DNA of 64,000 nt from an uncultured Roseibium sp. (GCF_963675985.1 NZ_OY780958.1:1736001-1800000), one strand, 5' to 3'; positions 26,909 through 35,987 are shown, counted from the first letter of the stretch. The notes: a model not told the origin generated them from the sequence alone. Numbers and translations are program-made.

Positions 26909-27425
26909 TCCACTTCCCTTTGGTTTCCCGACCGTCATTGAAACTCCATCATGTCATCAACAGACTGATAGAGCGCGTGAGACGTTTCGTTGTCTTTATA
27001 AGACAATTCATCAGTTAGTACTCTTTCAAAGAGGCCGTTCGGCTAACCGCACGGGCCAAATTAGGAAGAGCCCGTTCTGGCGACGCACATAATCGCGATA
27101 ACGTCCGACGCGAACAGGCTCGTCACGCATCAGCACAATGCCATACTAAACGGAACTCGATATGGAAATCACGAGCGAATCGTCGAGGCCGTTAAATCTT
27201 GAATGATGCAATGTCTATACTTACCTTCATAAATTGCACCGGACCCGAACTACGCTCATGCCACAATGTGATTCAAACGCCTGAGCTCCAAAATTCCCCT
27301 CACATCCACTGCCTAAAAATCGCCTTTTGAGCTTCAAAAACCGCACAGTTTTCAATCCCTTTGCTCATATTTTGACCATTTGTGCAATTTTTTTCGGAAA
27401 CTGATTTTCAATTTCTCGTTTGTGC
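26909..27425. other. Long AT-rich intergenic region before the BMP transporter cluster
   Basis: About 515 bases with no credible coding frame, markedly AT-rich towards the right end with several T-runs. With the promoter below it makes a 687-base leader region to the transporter cluster, which is long for this genome. It may hold operator sites for a regulator encoded elsewhere, since no regulator gene is in the cluster. No RNA structure was recognised. Confidence 0.5.
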
Positions 27426-27455
27426 TTGACGAGAATTTTTATCGGCACTTACGAT
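27426..27455 (+). promoter_or_regulatory. Candidate sigma-70 promoter for the BMP transporter operon
   Basis: TTGACG at 27426-27431 and TACGAT at 27450-27455 are separated by 18 bases. The -10 element is about 140 bases before the ATG of the binding-protein gene, so the transcript would have a long 5' leader. This is a pattern match only. Confidence 0.4.
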
Positions 27456-27595
27456 GGTCCCACATGGCGCGTAAATACTGAAAATATAAGAAATACGATC
27501 CGCTGGTTTCAAGCAATCCGTCGAATAGTCGCGTATTATTCCGTCGGTTATGCGGGTGATTGCGCCGTATTTGTATAATGTTCAGAGGAACGATT

Positions 27596-28681
27596 ATGAA
27601 AATACTTCGCACGACTGCTCTCAGTCTGGCTTTCGGTGCAATCGGCTTCAGTCAATGGGTCGGAAGCGCATCCGCCGAATTCGCTGCCAAGGGTGATCCG
27701 AAACCCGCAGTCGTCCTCTTTGGAGAGTCCAACGACGGCGGCTGGTCCCAATCAATCGATGAATCCCGGAAGAAGCTCGAAAAGGAAATGGGTATCCGCA
27801 TTCCGCAGGCCGAGAAGATCCCGGAATCCGCCACAGCGATCCGACCTGCGACAGAATTGTTCATCGAACGTGGTGCCAACATCATTCTCGGTTCTGCCTT
27901 TGGCTATTCCGATACCTTCAAGGAACTGGCCGAGCAGTATCCGGATATCGTCTTCATCAATCCGGCCGGGACCACCAACGGGCCCAACCTGAAAAGCATC
28001 TACGGACGAACTTACGAGACCCAGTATCTGTGCGGCATGGTTGCCGGCGGACTGACCAAATCCAACAAGATCGGTTTCGTGGCAGCCAACCCGTTCGGCC
28101 TCGTCAACTGGACCGTGAACGCCTACCTCATGGGCGCGCGTCAGGTGAACCCGGATGCCCAGCTTTCCGTCGTCTTCACCGGGGCATGGGCCGACCCGGT
28201 CAAGGAACGTGCGGCTGCCGAAGCTCTGGTCGAGCAGGGTATCGACGTCATCGGTCAGCACGTCGATACGCCGACTGTTCAGGTGGTCGCCGGCGAACAT
28301 AATATTTATGGCACCGGCCATCATCGCGACCTGTCGGAGTTCAGTGAGGCGACCCAATGCTCGTCCGTCTGGACCTGGGACCGTTTCCTCAAGCCTGAAA
28401 TCGAGCGGATTGCAGCAGGTTCCTTTGAACCCGCCCCCTATGGCGCCTTTCTGTCCATCAAGGACGGACTGATCGACATCGCCTGCTGCGGTGATGCGGT
28501 CTCCGACGATCTGAAGGCCAAGGTCATGGCCGAACGGGACGCGATCATTGCCGGTAAGCAGATCTTCGCAGGCCCGCTTTCCGACCGTGACGGCACAGTC
28601 CGGGTCAAGGAGGGCGAAGTTCTTTCCGACGGCTACCTTTGGAGCATGGACTGGTTCGTCGAGGGAGTGTCCGGTCAGTAA
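27596..28681 (+). CDS. BMP family ABC transporter substrate-binding protein
   Basis: A 361-residue exported protein: signal peptide with a cleavage site near GSASAEF, then the BMP (PnrA/basic membrane protein) fold. Typical segments are DGGWSQSIDESRKKLE, LGSAFGYSDTFKELAEQYPDIVFINPAG, QYLCGMVAGGL, KIGFVAANP and WADPVKERAAAEALVEQGIDVIGQH. Binding proteins of this family usually take purine nucleosides or related heterocycles. The ATG at 27596 has AGAGGAA upstream. It is first in a four-gene importer cluster continuous with four catabolic genes. Confidence 0.94.
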   Translation: MKILRTTALSLAFGAIGFSQWVGSASAEFAAKGDPKPAVVLFGESNDGGWSQSIDESRKKLEKEMGIRIPQAEKIPESATAIRPATELFIERGANIILGSAFGYSDTFKELAEQYPDIVFINPAGTTNGPNLKSIYGRTYETQYLCGMVAGGLTKSNKIGFVAANPFGLVNWTVNAYLMGARQVNPDAQLSVVFTGAWADPVKERAAAEALVEQGIDVIGQHVDTPTVQVVAGEHNIYGTGHHRDLSEFSEATQCSSVWTWDRFLKPEIERIAAGSFEPAPYGAFLSIKDGLIDIACCGDAVSDDLKAKVMAERDAIIAGKQIFAGPLSDRDGTVRVKEGEVLSDGYLWSMDWFVEGVSGQ

Positions 28682-28696
28682 TCCGGACAACCGAAT

Positions 28697-30187
28697 ATGC
28701 CGAACGCACTGAGCCTATGTTCCGTTTCGAAAAGCTTTGGTGATTTCAAGGCGCTCGACAGCGTGGACTTCTCGGTGCGTTCCGGCGAAGTCCACGCGCT
28801 TCTTGGAGAGAATGGCGCCGGGAAGTCGACGCTGATGAACATCGCCTGCGGTCTCTATGCGCCCGACGAGGGGCATGTGACGGTGGATGGGAAGATCATC
28901 CTGTTGTCGGATGCGCGCGATGCGGCCTCAAACGGGATCGGAATGGTGCACCAGCATTTCAAACTGGTCCCCGCCTTCACCGTTCTGGAAAACCTTGCGT
29001 TGTTCAACCGGGATCGACCGGCCAGTGAAACCGGAGCCCGCGCCCAGGAACTTGCCCGCGAAATGGGGTTCGAACTCGACCTTGAACAGCGGACCGGTTC
29101 TCTGGGTGTCGCCGAGCAGCAGCGCCTCGAAATTCTCAAGGTGCTTGTTGCCGGCGCCCGTTTTATCATCCTGGATGAGCCGACCGCTGTCTTGAGTGAT
29201 CAGGAAGCCCAGGCCCTGATGATGATGATCCGAGGCCTGACCGACGCCGGCAGTGCCGTGATCCTGGTCACTCACAAGCTTCATGAAGCCCTGAACCACA
29301 GCGACCGGATAACGGTCATGCGCGGCGGTCGGAAAATTGCGGAAACCGCGCCGGACGAGATGGACACGGGCAAGCTGACCACCCTGATCGTCGGTGAGCA
29401 GATCATCGAAACGCTGGACCCCTCTCCTTCCATCGGTCAAACGCATATTCGGCTTTCCGAGGTACGTGTCGCTGGACAAGGCGGCAGGAAGGGGCTCGAG
29501 GGCGTTAACTTCAGAGTACGCAGCGGGGAGATCTACGGCGTCGCCGGCGTCGCGGGCAACGGCCAGAACGAGCTGGCCGAGGTCTTGATGGGCATTGCCA
29601 CGCAGACCTCCGGCAGCATCGAGATCGAAGGTCATGGCGATGTAAGCCCCATGTCGCCCGGTGCGCGCCGCGGCATCGGCCTCGCTTCAATTCCCGTCGA
29701 CCGGTACCGGTTCGGACTGGCCGGACGGCGAAGCATTGCCGACAATTATGCCGTCAGCGGCGTTCTTTCCGGAAAATACGGTGGTTGGTTCAGATTCAAA
29801 CGGGCTCTTGCCCGCAACCGCACCCGTGAGGCGGTCGAGGCCTTCGATGTGCAGGGTGTCCGCGGAACCGGCATGAGGGCCGGGCTTCTGTCCGGCGGCA
29901 ACGCGCAAAAGCTGGTTATTGCGAGGGAGTTCGAAAGCGAACCCGAAGTCGTACTCGCCCACAGCCCGTCGCGCGGCCTTGATGTCAGAGCCGGAGCCGC
30001 CGTGCATGAACGCCTGCGTGCCGCACGCGACAGGGGCGCCGCGGTCATTCTGATCAGCGAGGACCTCGACGAGATCTTTCTTCTGTCCGACCGGATCGGC
30101 GTCTTGTCCGGCGGCCGAATGGTAGCGGAATTCGGGGCACCGGCCAATCGCACCGACGTTGGAAAGGCCATGATTTCCCATGAGTAG
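28697..30187 (+). CDS. ABC transporter ATP-binding protein, double ATPase (YufO/RbsA-like)
   Basis: A 496-residue protein with two ABC domains in tandem. The first has an intact Walker A GENGAGKST (around residue 38), a degenerate signature LGVAEQQRLEILK, and Walker B FIILDEPTAVL. The second has an altered Walker A (GVAGNGQNELAE) but a good signature LSGGNAQKLVIARE. This asymmetry is usual in BMP-type and ribose-type importers. It energises the two permeases. The gene begins 15 bases after the binding protein and its stop overlaps the first permease gene by eight bases. Confidence 0.95.
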   Translation: MPNALSLCSVSKSFGDFKALDSVDFSVRSGEVHALLGENGAGKSTLMNIACGLYAPDEGHVTVDGKIILLSDARDAASNGIGMVHQHFKLVPAFTVLENLALFNRDRPASETGARAQELAREMGFELDLEQRTGSLGVAEQQRLEILKVLVAGARFIILDEPTAVLSDQEAQALMMMIRGLTDAGSAVILVTHKLHEALNHSDRITVMRGGRKIAETAPDEMDTGKLTTLIVGEQIIETLDPSPSIGQTHIRLSEVRVAGQGGRKGLEGVNFRVRSGEIYGVAGVAGNGQNELAEVLMGIATQTSGSIEIEGHGDVSPMSPGARRGIGLASIPVDRYRFGLAGRRSIADNYAVSGVLSGKYGGWFRFKRALARNRTREAVEAFDVQGVRGTGMRAGLLSGGNAQKLVIAREFESEPEVVLAHSPSRGLDVRAGAAVHERLRAARDRGAAVILISEDLDEIFLLSDRIGVLSGGRMVAEFGAPANRTDVGKAMISHE

Positions 30188-31328
30188 CGGTAACGCAGCA
30201 GAGCTGGCCCCCATGTCCGGCAGCCGGGACGCCGGTCAAGGTGAGGTTCCGGCCTCTCGGCGGCATATTCGTTTGGTGCCAATTCTCGAGGTGCGCCAGA
30301 ATGTCCCCGAGATCCAACGGTTCGTCTGGTATGGCCTCAGCCTTGCGACAGCGATGGCCCTGTCCGTTGCGCTGCTGGCCTTTTCGGGGGTCGCCCCGTC
30401 GGATGTCATCCGGGAGATCGCGACGGTCGTATTCTCCAGTCCGCGCGCGCTCGGATCGGTCCTGGCGCAGACGGCGCCTTTGTTGATGGCCGGTCTGGCC
30501 ACGGCTATCGCGTTCCGGTCGAACTTCTGGAACATCGGCCTGGAGGGGCAGATGATCCTCGGCGCAATTTTCGCATCCGTCGTGGCGATCTACAACATCG
30601 GGCCGGATTCCATGCGCCTCTACCTGATGGCCATCGCCGCCATGGCAGGTGGCATGGTCTGGGTCGCAGGGCCGGCCTTTCTCAAGAAACGGCTTGGCAT
30701 CAGCGAGGTCATCACCACCTTGCTGCTCAATTATGTCGCCTTCAATTTGCTGCTTCATCTTCTTTACGGACCGTGGAAAGACCCGGTCAGCAGTTTTCCG
30801 CACACCGAGCAATTTGACGCGTTCGAACGCCTGCCGATGCTGGGATGGTTGAACCTGACATGGACGCTGCCGCTCGCGGCGATCCTGGCGGGTCTTCTCT
30901 GGTGGATCCTGTCCTTCAGCCGGGTCGGCTATCTACTCGATCTGAGTAGCTCAAACTCTGAAATGGCGCGGGCCGTCGGCGTGCCGGTCGCCAAACTGAC
31001 GGTCGCGGCCATCCTGGCCTCGGGGGCCGTTGGCGGGCTGACCGGCTTTTCCATCGCCGCCGGTGTGGAATTTCGCATGACACAGGACTTCTTCACTGGT
31101 TACCTGTTCTCCGGTGTGCTGATCGCCTTTCTCGGACGCAACCATCCGATCGGTGTGGTGATTGTCGCCTTCTTCATGGCCGTCCTGCTTCTGGTTGGAC
31201 AGAGCCTGCAGGTGTTCTTCCAGGTGCCTTCAGCGCTCGTGCAACTGGTTCAGGCGATCTTCATCATCTGCGTTGCCGCGTCCGAATTCTTCCTGACCTA
31301 CCGGATGCATTGGCGGGCCGCATCATGA
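30180..31328 (+). CDS. ABC transporter permease, BMP/nucleoside-importer type (first)
   Basis: A 382-residue inner-membrane permease of the BPD_transp_2 group with about ten membrane segments. NIGLEGQMILGAIFAS and the later SEVITTLLLNYVAFNLL are typical of YufP-like permeases paired with double ATPases. The ~45-residue N-terminal tail is soluble and basic. Translation is coupled to the ATPase gene by an eight-base overlap and to the next permease by ATGA. Confidence 0.93.
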   Translation: MSSGNAAELAPMSGSRDAGQGEVPASRRHIRLVPILEVRQNVPEIQRFVWYGLSLATAMALSVALLAFSGVAPSDVIREIATVVFSSPRALGSVLAQTAPLLMAGLATAIAFRSNFWNIGLEGQMILGAIFASVVAIYNIGPDSMRLYLMAIAAMAGGMVWVAGPAFLKKRLGISEVITTLLLNYVAFNLLLHLLYGPWKDPVSSFPHTEQFDAFERLPMLGWLNLTWTLPLAAILAGLLWWILSFSRVGYLLDLSSSNSEMARAVGVPVAKLTVAAILASGAVGGLTGFSIAAGVEFRMTQDFFTGYLFSGVLIAFLGRNHPIGVVIVAFFMAVLLLVGQSLQVFFQVPSALVQLVQAIFIICVAASEFFLTYRMHWRAAS

Positions 31329-32215
31329 GCGATTTCCTGTTCAACTGGTTGATCAACGTTCCTGCGTTCGCCGCGCCCTTCGCGCTGGCGGCCCTGGGAT
31401 TGATCCTCAGCGAGCGCGCCGGCGTTCTCAATCTGGGCGCCGAAGGCTTCATGCTGGCCGGCGCATTGGCCGGGATCGGATTGATGGTCAACGGCGCGAC
31501 GCCCCTTGCGGCACTCGGCGGTTCGGTCGTGGCCGGCATGGCTATGGGACTGGTCTTCGCGTTCCTCGCGGCAAGCCTGCGCATCAACCATGTCATCGCG
31601 GGTCTGGCCCTTGTCTTTTTCAGCGAGGCGCTAACCCGCTACATTGCCGCTTATGCGGGATGGACGAACAAGCCAATCAAAGGCCTTGAGCCCATCCTGT
31701 TCGGCCAGGACATAGTCGTCTACGCAACTCCCCTGCTCTGCCTGGCCTGCGTGTGGCTGTTGAACCGGACCCGCTTCGGGTTGGCGTTGCGCGCTGTCGG
31801 CGAAAACCCGGCGGCAGCGGATGCGGCCGGGATCGACGTCACGACCATGCGCATTCTGGCGATCCTGATCGGGACCGCACTGATCGGACTCGCCGGCGGG
31901 TATCTGACCGTCGCCGTTTCCAAGATCTGGACCAACTCGGTTGTTGGCGGGCGCGGCTGGATTGCGATTGCCCTGGTCATCTTCGCACGCTGGCATCCCT
32001 GGCGCGCCCTTCTGGGGGCGGTCCTGTTCGGATGCATCGAAGCCCTGATCCCGCGGATCGCGGCCACGGGCGTCGATGTTCCACGTTACTTCCTGCACAT
32101 GACCCCATACCTGGCGACGCTCGGCGTCATGATCTGGGCCGCCATACGCGGTTCCGACAGGAGCGCCCAACCGGCGGCCCTCGGCCTGCATCACATAAGA
32201 GAAGATCGGAACTGA
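31325..32215 (+). CDS. ABC transporter permease, BMP/nucleoside-importer type (second)
   Basis: A 296-residue permease from the ATG at 31325, which overlaps the previous stop as ATGA; a TTG five codons upstream is less likely. It contains NLGAEGFMLAGALAG near the N-terminus, INHVIAGLALVFFSEALTRY, the RTRFGLALRAVGENPAAADAAGIDV coupling-type loop and GGRGWIAIALVIFARWHP. This is the YufQ-like partner that makes a heterodimer with the first permease. Confidence 0.94.
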   Translation: MSDFLFNWLINVPAFAAPFALAALGLILSERAGVLNLGAEGFMLAGALAGIGLMVNGATPLAALGGSVVAGMAMGLVFAFLAASLRINHVIAGLALVFFSEALTRYIAAYAGWTNKPIKGLEPILFGQDIVVYATPLLCLACVWLLNRTRFGLALRAVGENPAAADAAGIDVTTMRILAILIGTALIGLAGGYLTVAVSKIWTNSVVGGRGWIAIALVIFARWHPWRALLGAVLFGCIEALIPRIAATGVDVPRYFLHMTPYLATLGVMIWAAIRGSDRSAQPAALGLHHIREDRN

Positions 32216-32250
32216 TCCCCTTCCAGAACATTTAAAGTGGAGAACAGCCC

Positions 32251-33234
32251 ATGATTATCTATGAACCGCCACACGCGGCCACAGAGATCCCGCTCATCGA
32301 TCTCACAGACAGCTTTTCCGATGATATCGAGAAGCGGAAAAAGGTCGCGTGGGAAATCCACAAGGCCTGTGTCGATACCGGCTTCTTCTACGTGAAGAAC
32401 CACGGCATCTCGCAGGAGGACATGGACAACCAGCTCGCACTGGCGGCGAAGTTCTTCGATCTTCCGCTAGAAGAAAAGATGAAGCTCGATTCCAAGAACG
32501 AGGATTCCACCCGCGGGTATGAGCCGATGGCGGCCCAGACCCTGGACGAAGGATCGCCTCCCGATCTCAAGGAAGGCTTCATGTCCAGTGTCGATGCGGA
32601 CGAGAACCACCGATACACAAAACAGAATGTCCCGGGCACCGGACGGAACCAGTGGCCCGAAAGCTTCCCGGAGTTCAAGGAAGAATACGAAGCCTATACG
32701 GAAAAGGTACTGGATCTCGGACGCCATCTGGCCCGGCTGGTCGCCCTTTCTCTGGACCTGCCGGAAGACTATTTCGACCAGTCCCTGGAAGAGCCGCTGC
32801 ACTATTGCCGCATCCTGAAATATCCGCCGATGCCCGAGGAGGCCGCGCCAAACCAGCTCGGGGCCGGAGCCCACACGGACTGGGGCCTTTTAACGTTGCT
32901 TCTACAGGACGATGTCGGCGGTCTCGAGGTGCGCAATGCCGACGGAAAATGGATTTCCGCGCCGCCGATCAAGGGTGCTTATATCATCAACCTTGGCGAG
33001 ATGTTCCCGGTCATCACGAACGACCGCTACAAGGCGACCATGCACCGGGTGCTGAACAACAACAGCGACAAGACCCGCTACTCCTGCCCGACCTTCTGCG
33101 ATCCGGAATATTTCTACAAGGTCAAGTGCGCGCCGACGATCCTGGAGCATGACGGCAAGGCGAAATATCCCGAAATGACGGCCGGCGAGCATCTCCGCGC
33201 CCAATTCGAAAAAACCTTTGGAACGGCAGCCTAG
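32251..33234 (+). CDS. 2-oxoglutarate/Fe(II)-dependent oxygenase, isopenicillin N synthase-like
   Basis: A 327-residue enzyme of the plant/IPNS-type dioxygenase fold. The N-terminal DIOX_N region has IPLIDLTD and TGFFYVKNHGIS. The jelly-roll core carries the iron triad H208-x-D210 (in AHTDWGLLTLL) and H265 (in ATMHRVLNN), and the co-substrate R276-x-S278 pair (RYS). These imply hydroxylation or desaturation of a small molecule using 2-oxoglutarate. It starts 35 bases after the importer genes, so it probably acts on the imported compound. The family also contains fungal thymine and pyrimidine hydroxylases, which is one possible direction; the substrate is not determinable here. Confidence 0.92.
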   Translation: MIIYEPPHAATEIPLIDLTDSFSDDIEKRKKVAWEIHKACVDTGFFYVKNHGISQEDMDNQLALAAKFFDLPLEEKMKLDSKNEDSTRGYEPMAAQTLDEGSPPDLKEGFMSSVDADENHRYTKQNVPGTGRNQWPESFPEFKEEYEAYTEKVLDLGRHLARLVALSLDLPEDYFDQSLEEPLHYCRILKYPPMPEEAAPNQLGAGAHTDWGLLTLLLQDDVGGLEVRNADGKWISAPPIKGAYIINLGEMFPVITNDRYKATMHRVLNNNSDKTRYSCPTFCDPEYFYKVKCAPTILEHDGKAKYPEMTAGEHLRAQFEKTFGTAA

Positions 33235-33243
33235 AGAGACCCC

Positions 33244-33633
33244 ATGAACCTGTTGATGCAAGTAAGCCTGTTTTCCGAGGATTTTATCGGCCTGTCGGAA
33301 TTCTATCGGGACCTGTTCGACCTGCCGGAGGTCGAGGACCTGCGCTCGGACGTGTTCCGGGGCTACATGTCCGGAGACGTCATGATCGGTTTCAGCGCGC
33401 TGGCCGCCTACGACATGCTCGGGCTCGACGAAAGAAAGGCCGGCGAAGGCGACCAGACGGCCTTCACTTTCAAGATGGCGACCAAGGAAGCACTCGATAC
33501 CTGTGTCGAGGCTGCCAAAGCCCGCGGTGGTACCCTCGTGAAGGGACAGTTCATGACCTACTACAATTGGTACATGGCGGTCCTCCGCGACCCGGACGGC
33601 AATGCCATCCGCCTCGCCTGCACTACGCCATAA
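33244..33633 (+). CDS. VOC superfamily (glyoxalase/dioxygenase-like) protein
   Basis: A 129-residue single VOC domain: the opening MQVSLFSEDFIGLSEFYRDLFDLPEV and the closing MAVLRDPDGNAIRLAC are the paired beta-alpha-beta hallmarks. The N-terminal half has no obvious metal-binding His, so it may be a metal-free member or a binding protein. It is nine bases after the oxygenase gene and is almost certainly translated from the same transcript. Exact reaction unknown. Confidence 0.85.
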   Translation: MNLLMQVSLFSEDFIGLSEFYRDLFDLPEVEDLRSDVFRGYMSGDVMIGFSALAAYDMLGLDERKAGEGDQTAFTFKMATKEALDTCVEAAKARGGTLVKGQFMTYYNWYMAVLRDPDGNAIRLACTTP

Positions 33634-33639
33634 AACATT

Positions 33640-33664
33640 GCGCGGGCGGACACGCCGCCCGCGC
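33640..33664 (+). other. GC-rich hairpin between VOC and hydrolase genes
   Basis: Ten-base arms GCGCGGGCGG and CCGCCCGCGC surround a five-base loop, starting six bases after the VOC stop. No T-tract follows, so it is probably an intercistronic structure rather than a terminator. Confidence 0.5.
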
Positions 33665-33690
33665 TTCCGGATCAGGAGAATGCCAATCCC

Positions 33691-34371
33691 ATGAAAGCTA
33701 TCGTCTATGGCGTCGAAAAGGATATTCCCGACGATCCGTTTTGGAATTGGGTGAAACGGGACGATACGGCGATCATCTCGATCGATATGCATCAGGGGCA
33801 TCTGTCGGAAGATCCCATGTGCCCCTGTCCGGCTCCGCGCGGCCGGGACATCATCGAGCCGGTCAACGCCTTTCACAGTAAGGCACGCGCGCTCGGCGTG
33901 CCCGTCATCCATGTTCGATCGATCCTGCGCAAGACCGGCGAGGACGATCTGAAAGGCCAGCACCCGGCCGCATGGCGCTCGCTTGTGGCGCTCTATGCCG
34001 CGCCCATTCCGGGCATTGATGAACACGCGATCCAGGGGTCCAAATGGACCGAGTTCGCGACCGAAGTCCTCGAAACCGACCTGATCGTCGAAACCAAGCG
34101 CAGGCTCTCGCCTTTTTATCCGACCGATTTGGATTTTCTTTTGCGATCCATGGGGATCAAGCGCGTCGTCCTGAACGGCGGCATGACCGACTGTTGCGTT
34201 CTCAACGCCTCATTCGACGCATCAAATCTCGGCTACCGGGTCTGCGTGGCGGCAGACCTCGTACGCGGATCGAACGAAGAGATGGAAGACGCCGCACTCA
34301 AAATGGTTTCCTTGCACACCGGACTGGTGATGCGGTCGGAAGAAATTCTGGCGGCCTGGAGCGTCATCTGA
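33691..34371 (+). CDS. Cysteine hydrolase, isochorismatase-like family
   Basis: A 226-residue hydrolase. The catalytic triad can be placed: D32 in AIISIDMHQGH, K136 in VETKRRLSPF and C169 in NGGMTDCCVLNASF; a second Cys at 168 precedes the nucleophile. Such enzymes cleave amides, ureido groups or carbamates (RutB, N-carbamoylsarcosine amidase, maleamate amidohydrolase are examples). In this cluster it likely releases ammonia, carbamate or an acid from a nitrogen-containing intermediate. Which one cannot be told from sequence. Confidence 0.9.
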   Translation: MKAIVYGVEKDIPDDPFWNWVKRDDTAIISIDMHQGHLSEDPMCPCPAPRGRDIIEPVNAFHSKARALGVPVIHVRSILRKTGEDDLKGQHPAAWRSLVALYAAPIPGIDEHAIQGSKWTEFATEVLETDLIVETKRRLSPFYPTDLDFLLRSMGIKRVVLNGGMTDCCVLNASFDASNLGYRVCVAADLVRGSNEEMEDAALKMVSLHTGLVMRSEEILAAWSVI

Positions 34372-34372
34372 T

Positions 34373-34391
34373 TCCTGACCTTTTGTCAGGA
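34373..34391 (+). other. Short hairpin after the cysteine hydrolase gene
   Basis: TCCTGAC and GTCAGGA flank a CTTTT loop two bases after the stop codon. No T-run follows, so termination would be weak. The next 180 bases before the dehydrogenase gene hold no gene and could contain a separate promoter. Confidence 0.35.
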
Positions 34392-34574
34392 CTTGGCAAC
34401 GTTTCTCCCGCCTGCCGGTCTTCGCTGTCGCTCAAATCAGATGGATTGAGCCGACTTGAGGCTAGGCAAATGAACCTTTTCAGTTTTTCGGTCTCTCCCG
34501 CTTTTATCCTCTTGCACCGAGCGCATTCGTGGCGGAAAAACGCCCGTTAGTTTTCGGGAGGATACGGCTTAGCC

Positions 34575-35687
34575 ATGACAACAATTACATATCTGACGCG
34601 CATCGAATTCGACTTCGGGGAGATTTCCAAGGTCAAGACCTATTGCGAGCAACTCGGGATGAAGCGTCCCCTCGTGGTCAGCGATCAGGGACTTGTTTCG
34701 ACGGGCCTTCTGGATCGCCTGACGGAGGCCTACGGAACCTCCCTCCCTGTCTTCGACCGCACGCCATCCAATCCGACCGAAGAGGCGGTAATGGCAGCCA
34801 AGGCGCAGTATGACAGCGAAAGCTGCGACGGTGTCATTGCATTCGGTGGCGGATCGGTCATCGATCTGTCGAAGGCAGTCCGACTGCTGACCGGCCATGA
34901 GCCCCCACTCGCCCAATATGCGGCGATCGAGGGCGGTGTTGCCAAAATCTCCGGCAACATCTGTCCGATGATCGCTGTACCAACCACGTCCGGTACCGGC
35001 TCGGAGGTCGGACGTGGGGCTGTGATCAATCTGGCGGACGGACGTAAGGTGGGCCTGCTCAGCCCGCATATGCTGCCCAACATTGCGCTCTGCGACCCGG
35101 AGCTGACCCTTGGTCTTCCGCCTTTCCTGACGGCGGCCACCGGTATGGACGCGCTGTCCCATTGTCTCGAGACCTATATGGCGCCGGCGAACAATCCGCC
35201 GGCAAACGCCATCGCCATCGAGGGGCTGACCCGCGGCTTCAAGGCATTACCCGTTGCCGTTCGCGACGGCTCCGACCGGCAGGCCCGTTGGGACATGATG
35301 ATGGCGTCCATGGAAGGTGCCATGGCCTTTCAGAAAGGCTTGGGCGCGGTCCACGCCCTCACCCATCCGGCTGGGGCTATCAAGGAACTCAATCTGCATC
35401 ACGGGACGCTGAACGCGATCCTGATGGCGCCGGTACTGCGGTTCAACCGGCAGGCGATCGGAGAAAAATGGCAAGTCCTTGCTGACATCCTTGGCGGCGA
35501 GCCTGATACGGTCATCGAACAGTTGAACAGCGATATCGGCATTCCGTCCGGTCTGGATGCACTTGGCCTCACCGCAGAGCATCTGGACCGTGTCGCCAAG
35601 GCTGCGCTCCTCGATCACTGCCACGCCACCAATCCACGGATCGCAACCGAGGCGGAGTACCGGGCCATCCTGGAAGAGTCGCGCTAA
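34575..35687 (+). CDS. Iron-containing (group III) alcohol dehydrogenase
   Basis: A 370-residue NAD(P)-dependent enzyme. The nucleotide-binding GGGSVIDLSKAVRLL and TTSGTGSEVGRGAVI segments are clear, and the metal site is represented by MDALSHCLETY, the HALTHPAG segment and the later HHGTLNAI. It oxidises or reduces an alcohol/aldehyde. In context it probably acts on the product of the oxygenase or hydrolase, e.g. a hydroxymethyl or small alcohol fragment. It is separated from the hydrolase gene by about 200 bases and ends the cluster. Confidence 0.93.
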   Translation: MTTITYLTRIEFDFGEISKVKTYCEQLGMKRPLVVSDQGLVSTGLLDRLTEAYGTSLPVFDRTPSNPTEEAVMAAKAQYDSESCDGVIAFGGGSVIDLSKAVRLLTGHEPPLAQYAAIEGGVAKISGNICPMIAVPTTSGTGSEVGRGAVINLADGRKVGLLSPHMLPNIALCDPELTLGLPPFLTAATGMDALSHCLETYMAPANNPPANAIAIEGLTRGFKALPVAVRDGSDRQARWDMMMASMEGAMAFQKGLGAVHALTHPAGAIKELNLHHGTLNAILMAPVLRFNRQAIGEKWQVLADILGGEPDTVIEQLNSDIGIPSGLDALGLTAEHLDRVAKAALLDHCHATNPRIATEAEYRAILEESR

Positions 35688-35717
35688 CGGAACTATCCGA
35701 TTGCAAACCCGAAGGCG

Positions 35718-35987
35718 TAAGAGCATCGGGCGAAAACCTTGAACAATTTGATGTCTGAATGCAGTTTATTCGGCTAGGCGCGTCGCGTGAGCTGAGATGC
35801 GATGCATCCTGCAAGCGGCGCAACGCAGTCGATGGGCTGCTTTCAGACACCCGAAGGGCCGGGCTCTTTTAGCCGCTGGCTGCGTTGGCTCGCGCTTGAA
35901 GGGGGAAACACCACGGCACGCGACCCGCCTTGTCAGCAGACAAAAGCGCGACGGTCAAATGCCGCAAAGTTATCGCTCGATGCTCTA
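35718..35987 (+). repeat. Dispersed intergenic repeat, copy B, with terminal inverted repeats
   Basis: The core 35779-35987 is the inverted counterpart of 21551-21759. This copy extends left to 35718, where TAAGAGCATCGGGCGAAAAC begins an imperfect inverted repeat of the right end (read inward: TAGAGCATCGAGCGATAACT), about 36 bases long. The layout, short length and lack of a conserved reading frame resemble a non-autonomous mobile element or a rhizobial-type intergenic mosaic element. It fills the gap between the Fe-alcohol dehydrogenase and RND genes, and its right end includes the RND stop codon. A 63-codon frame inside (35797 onward) is not kept in copy A. Confidence 0.85.
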
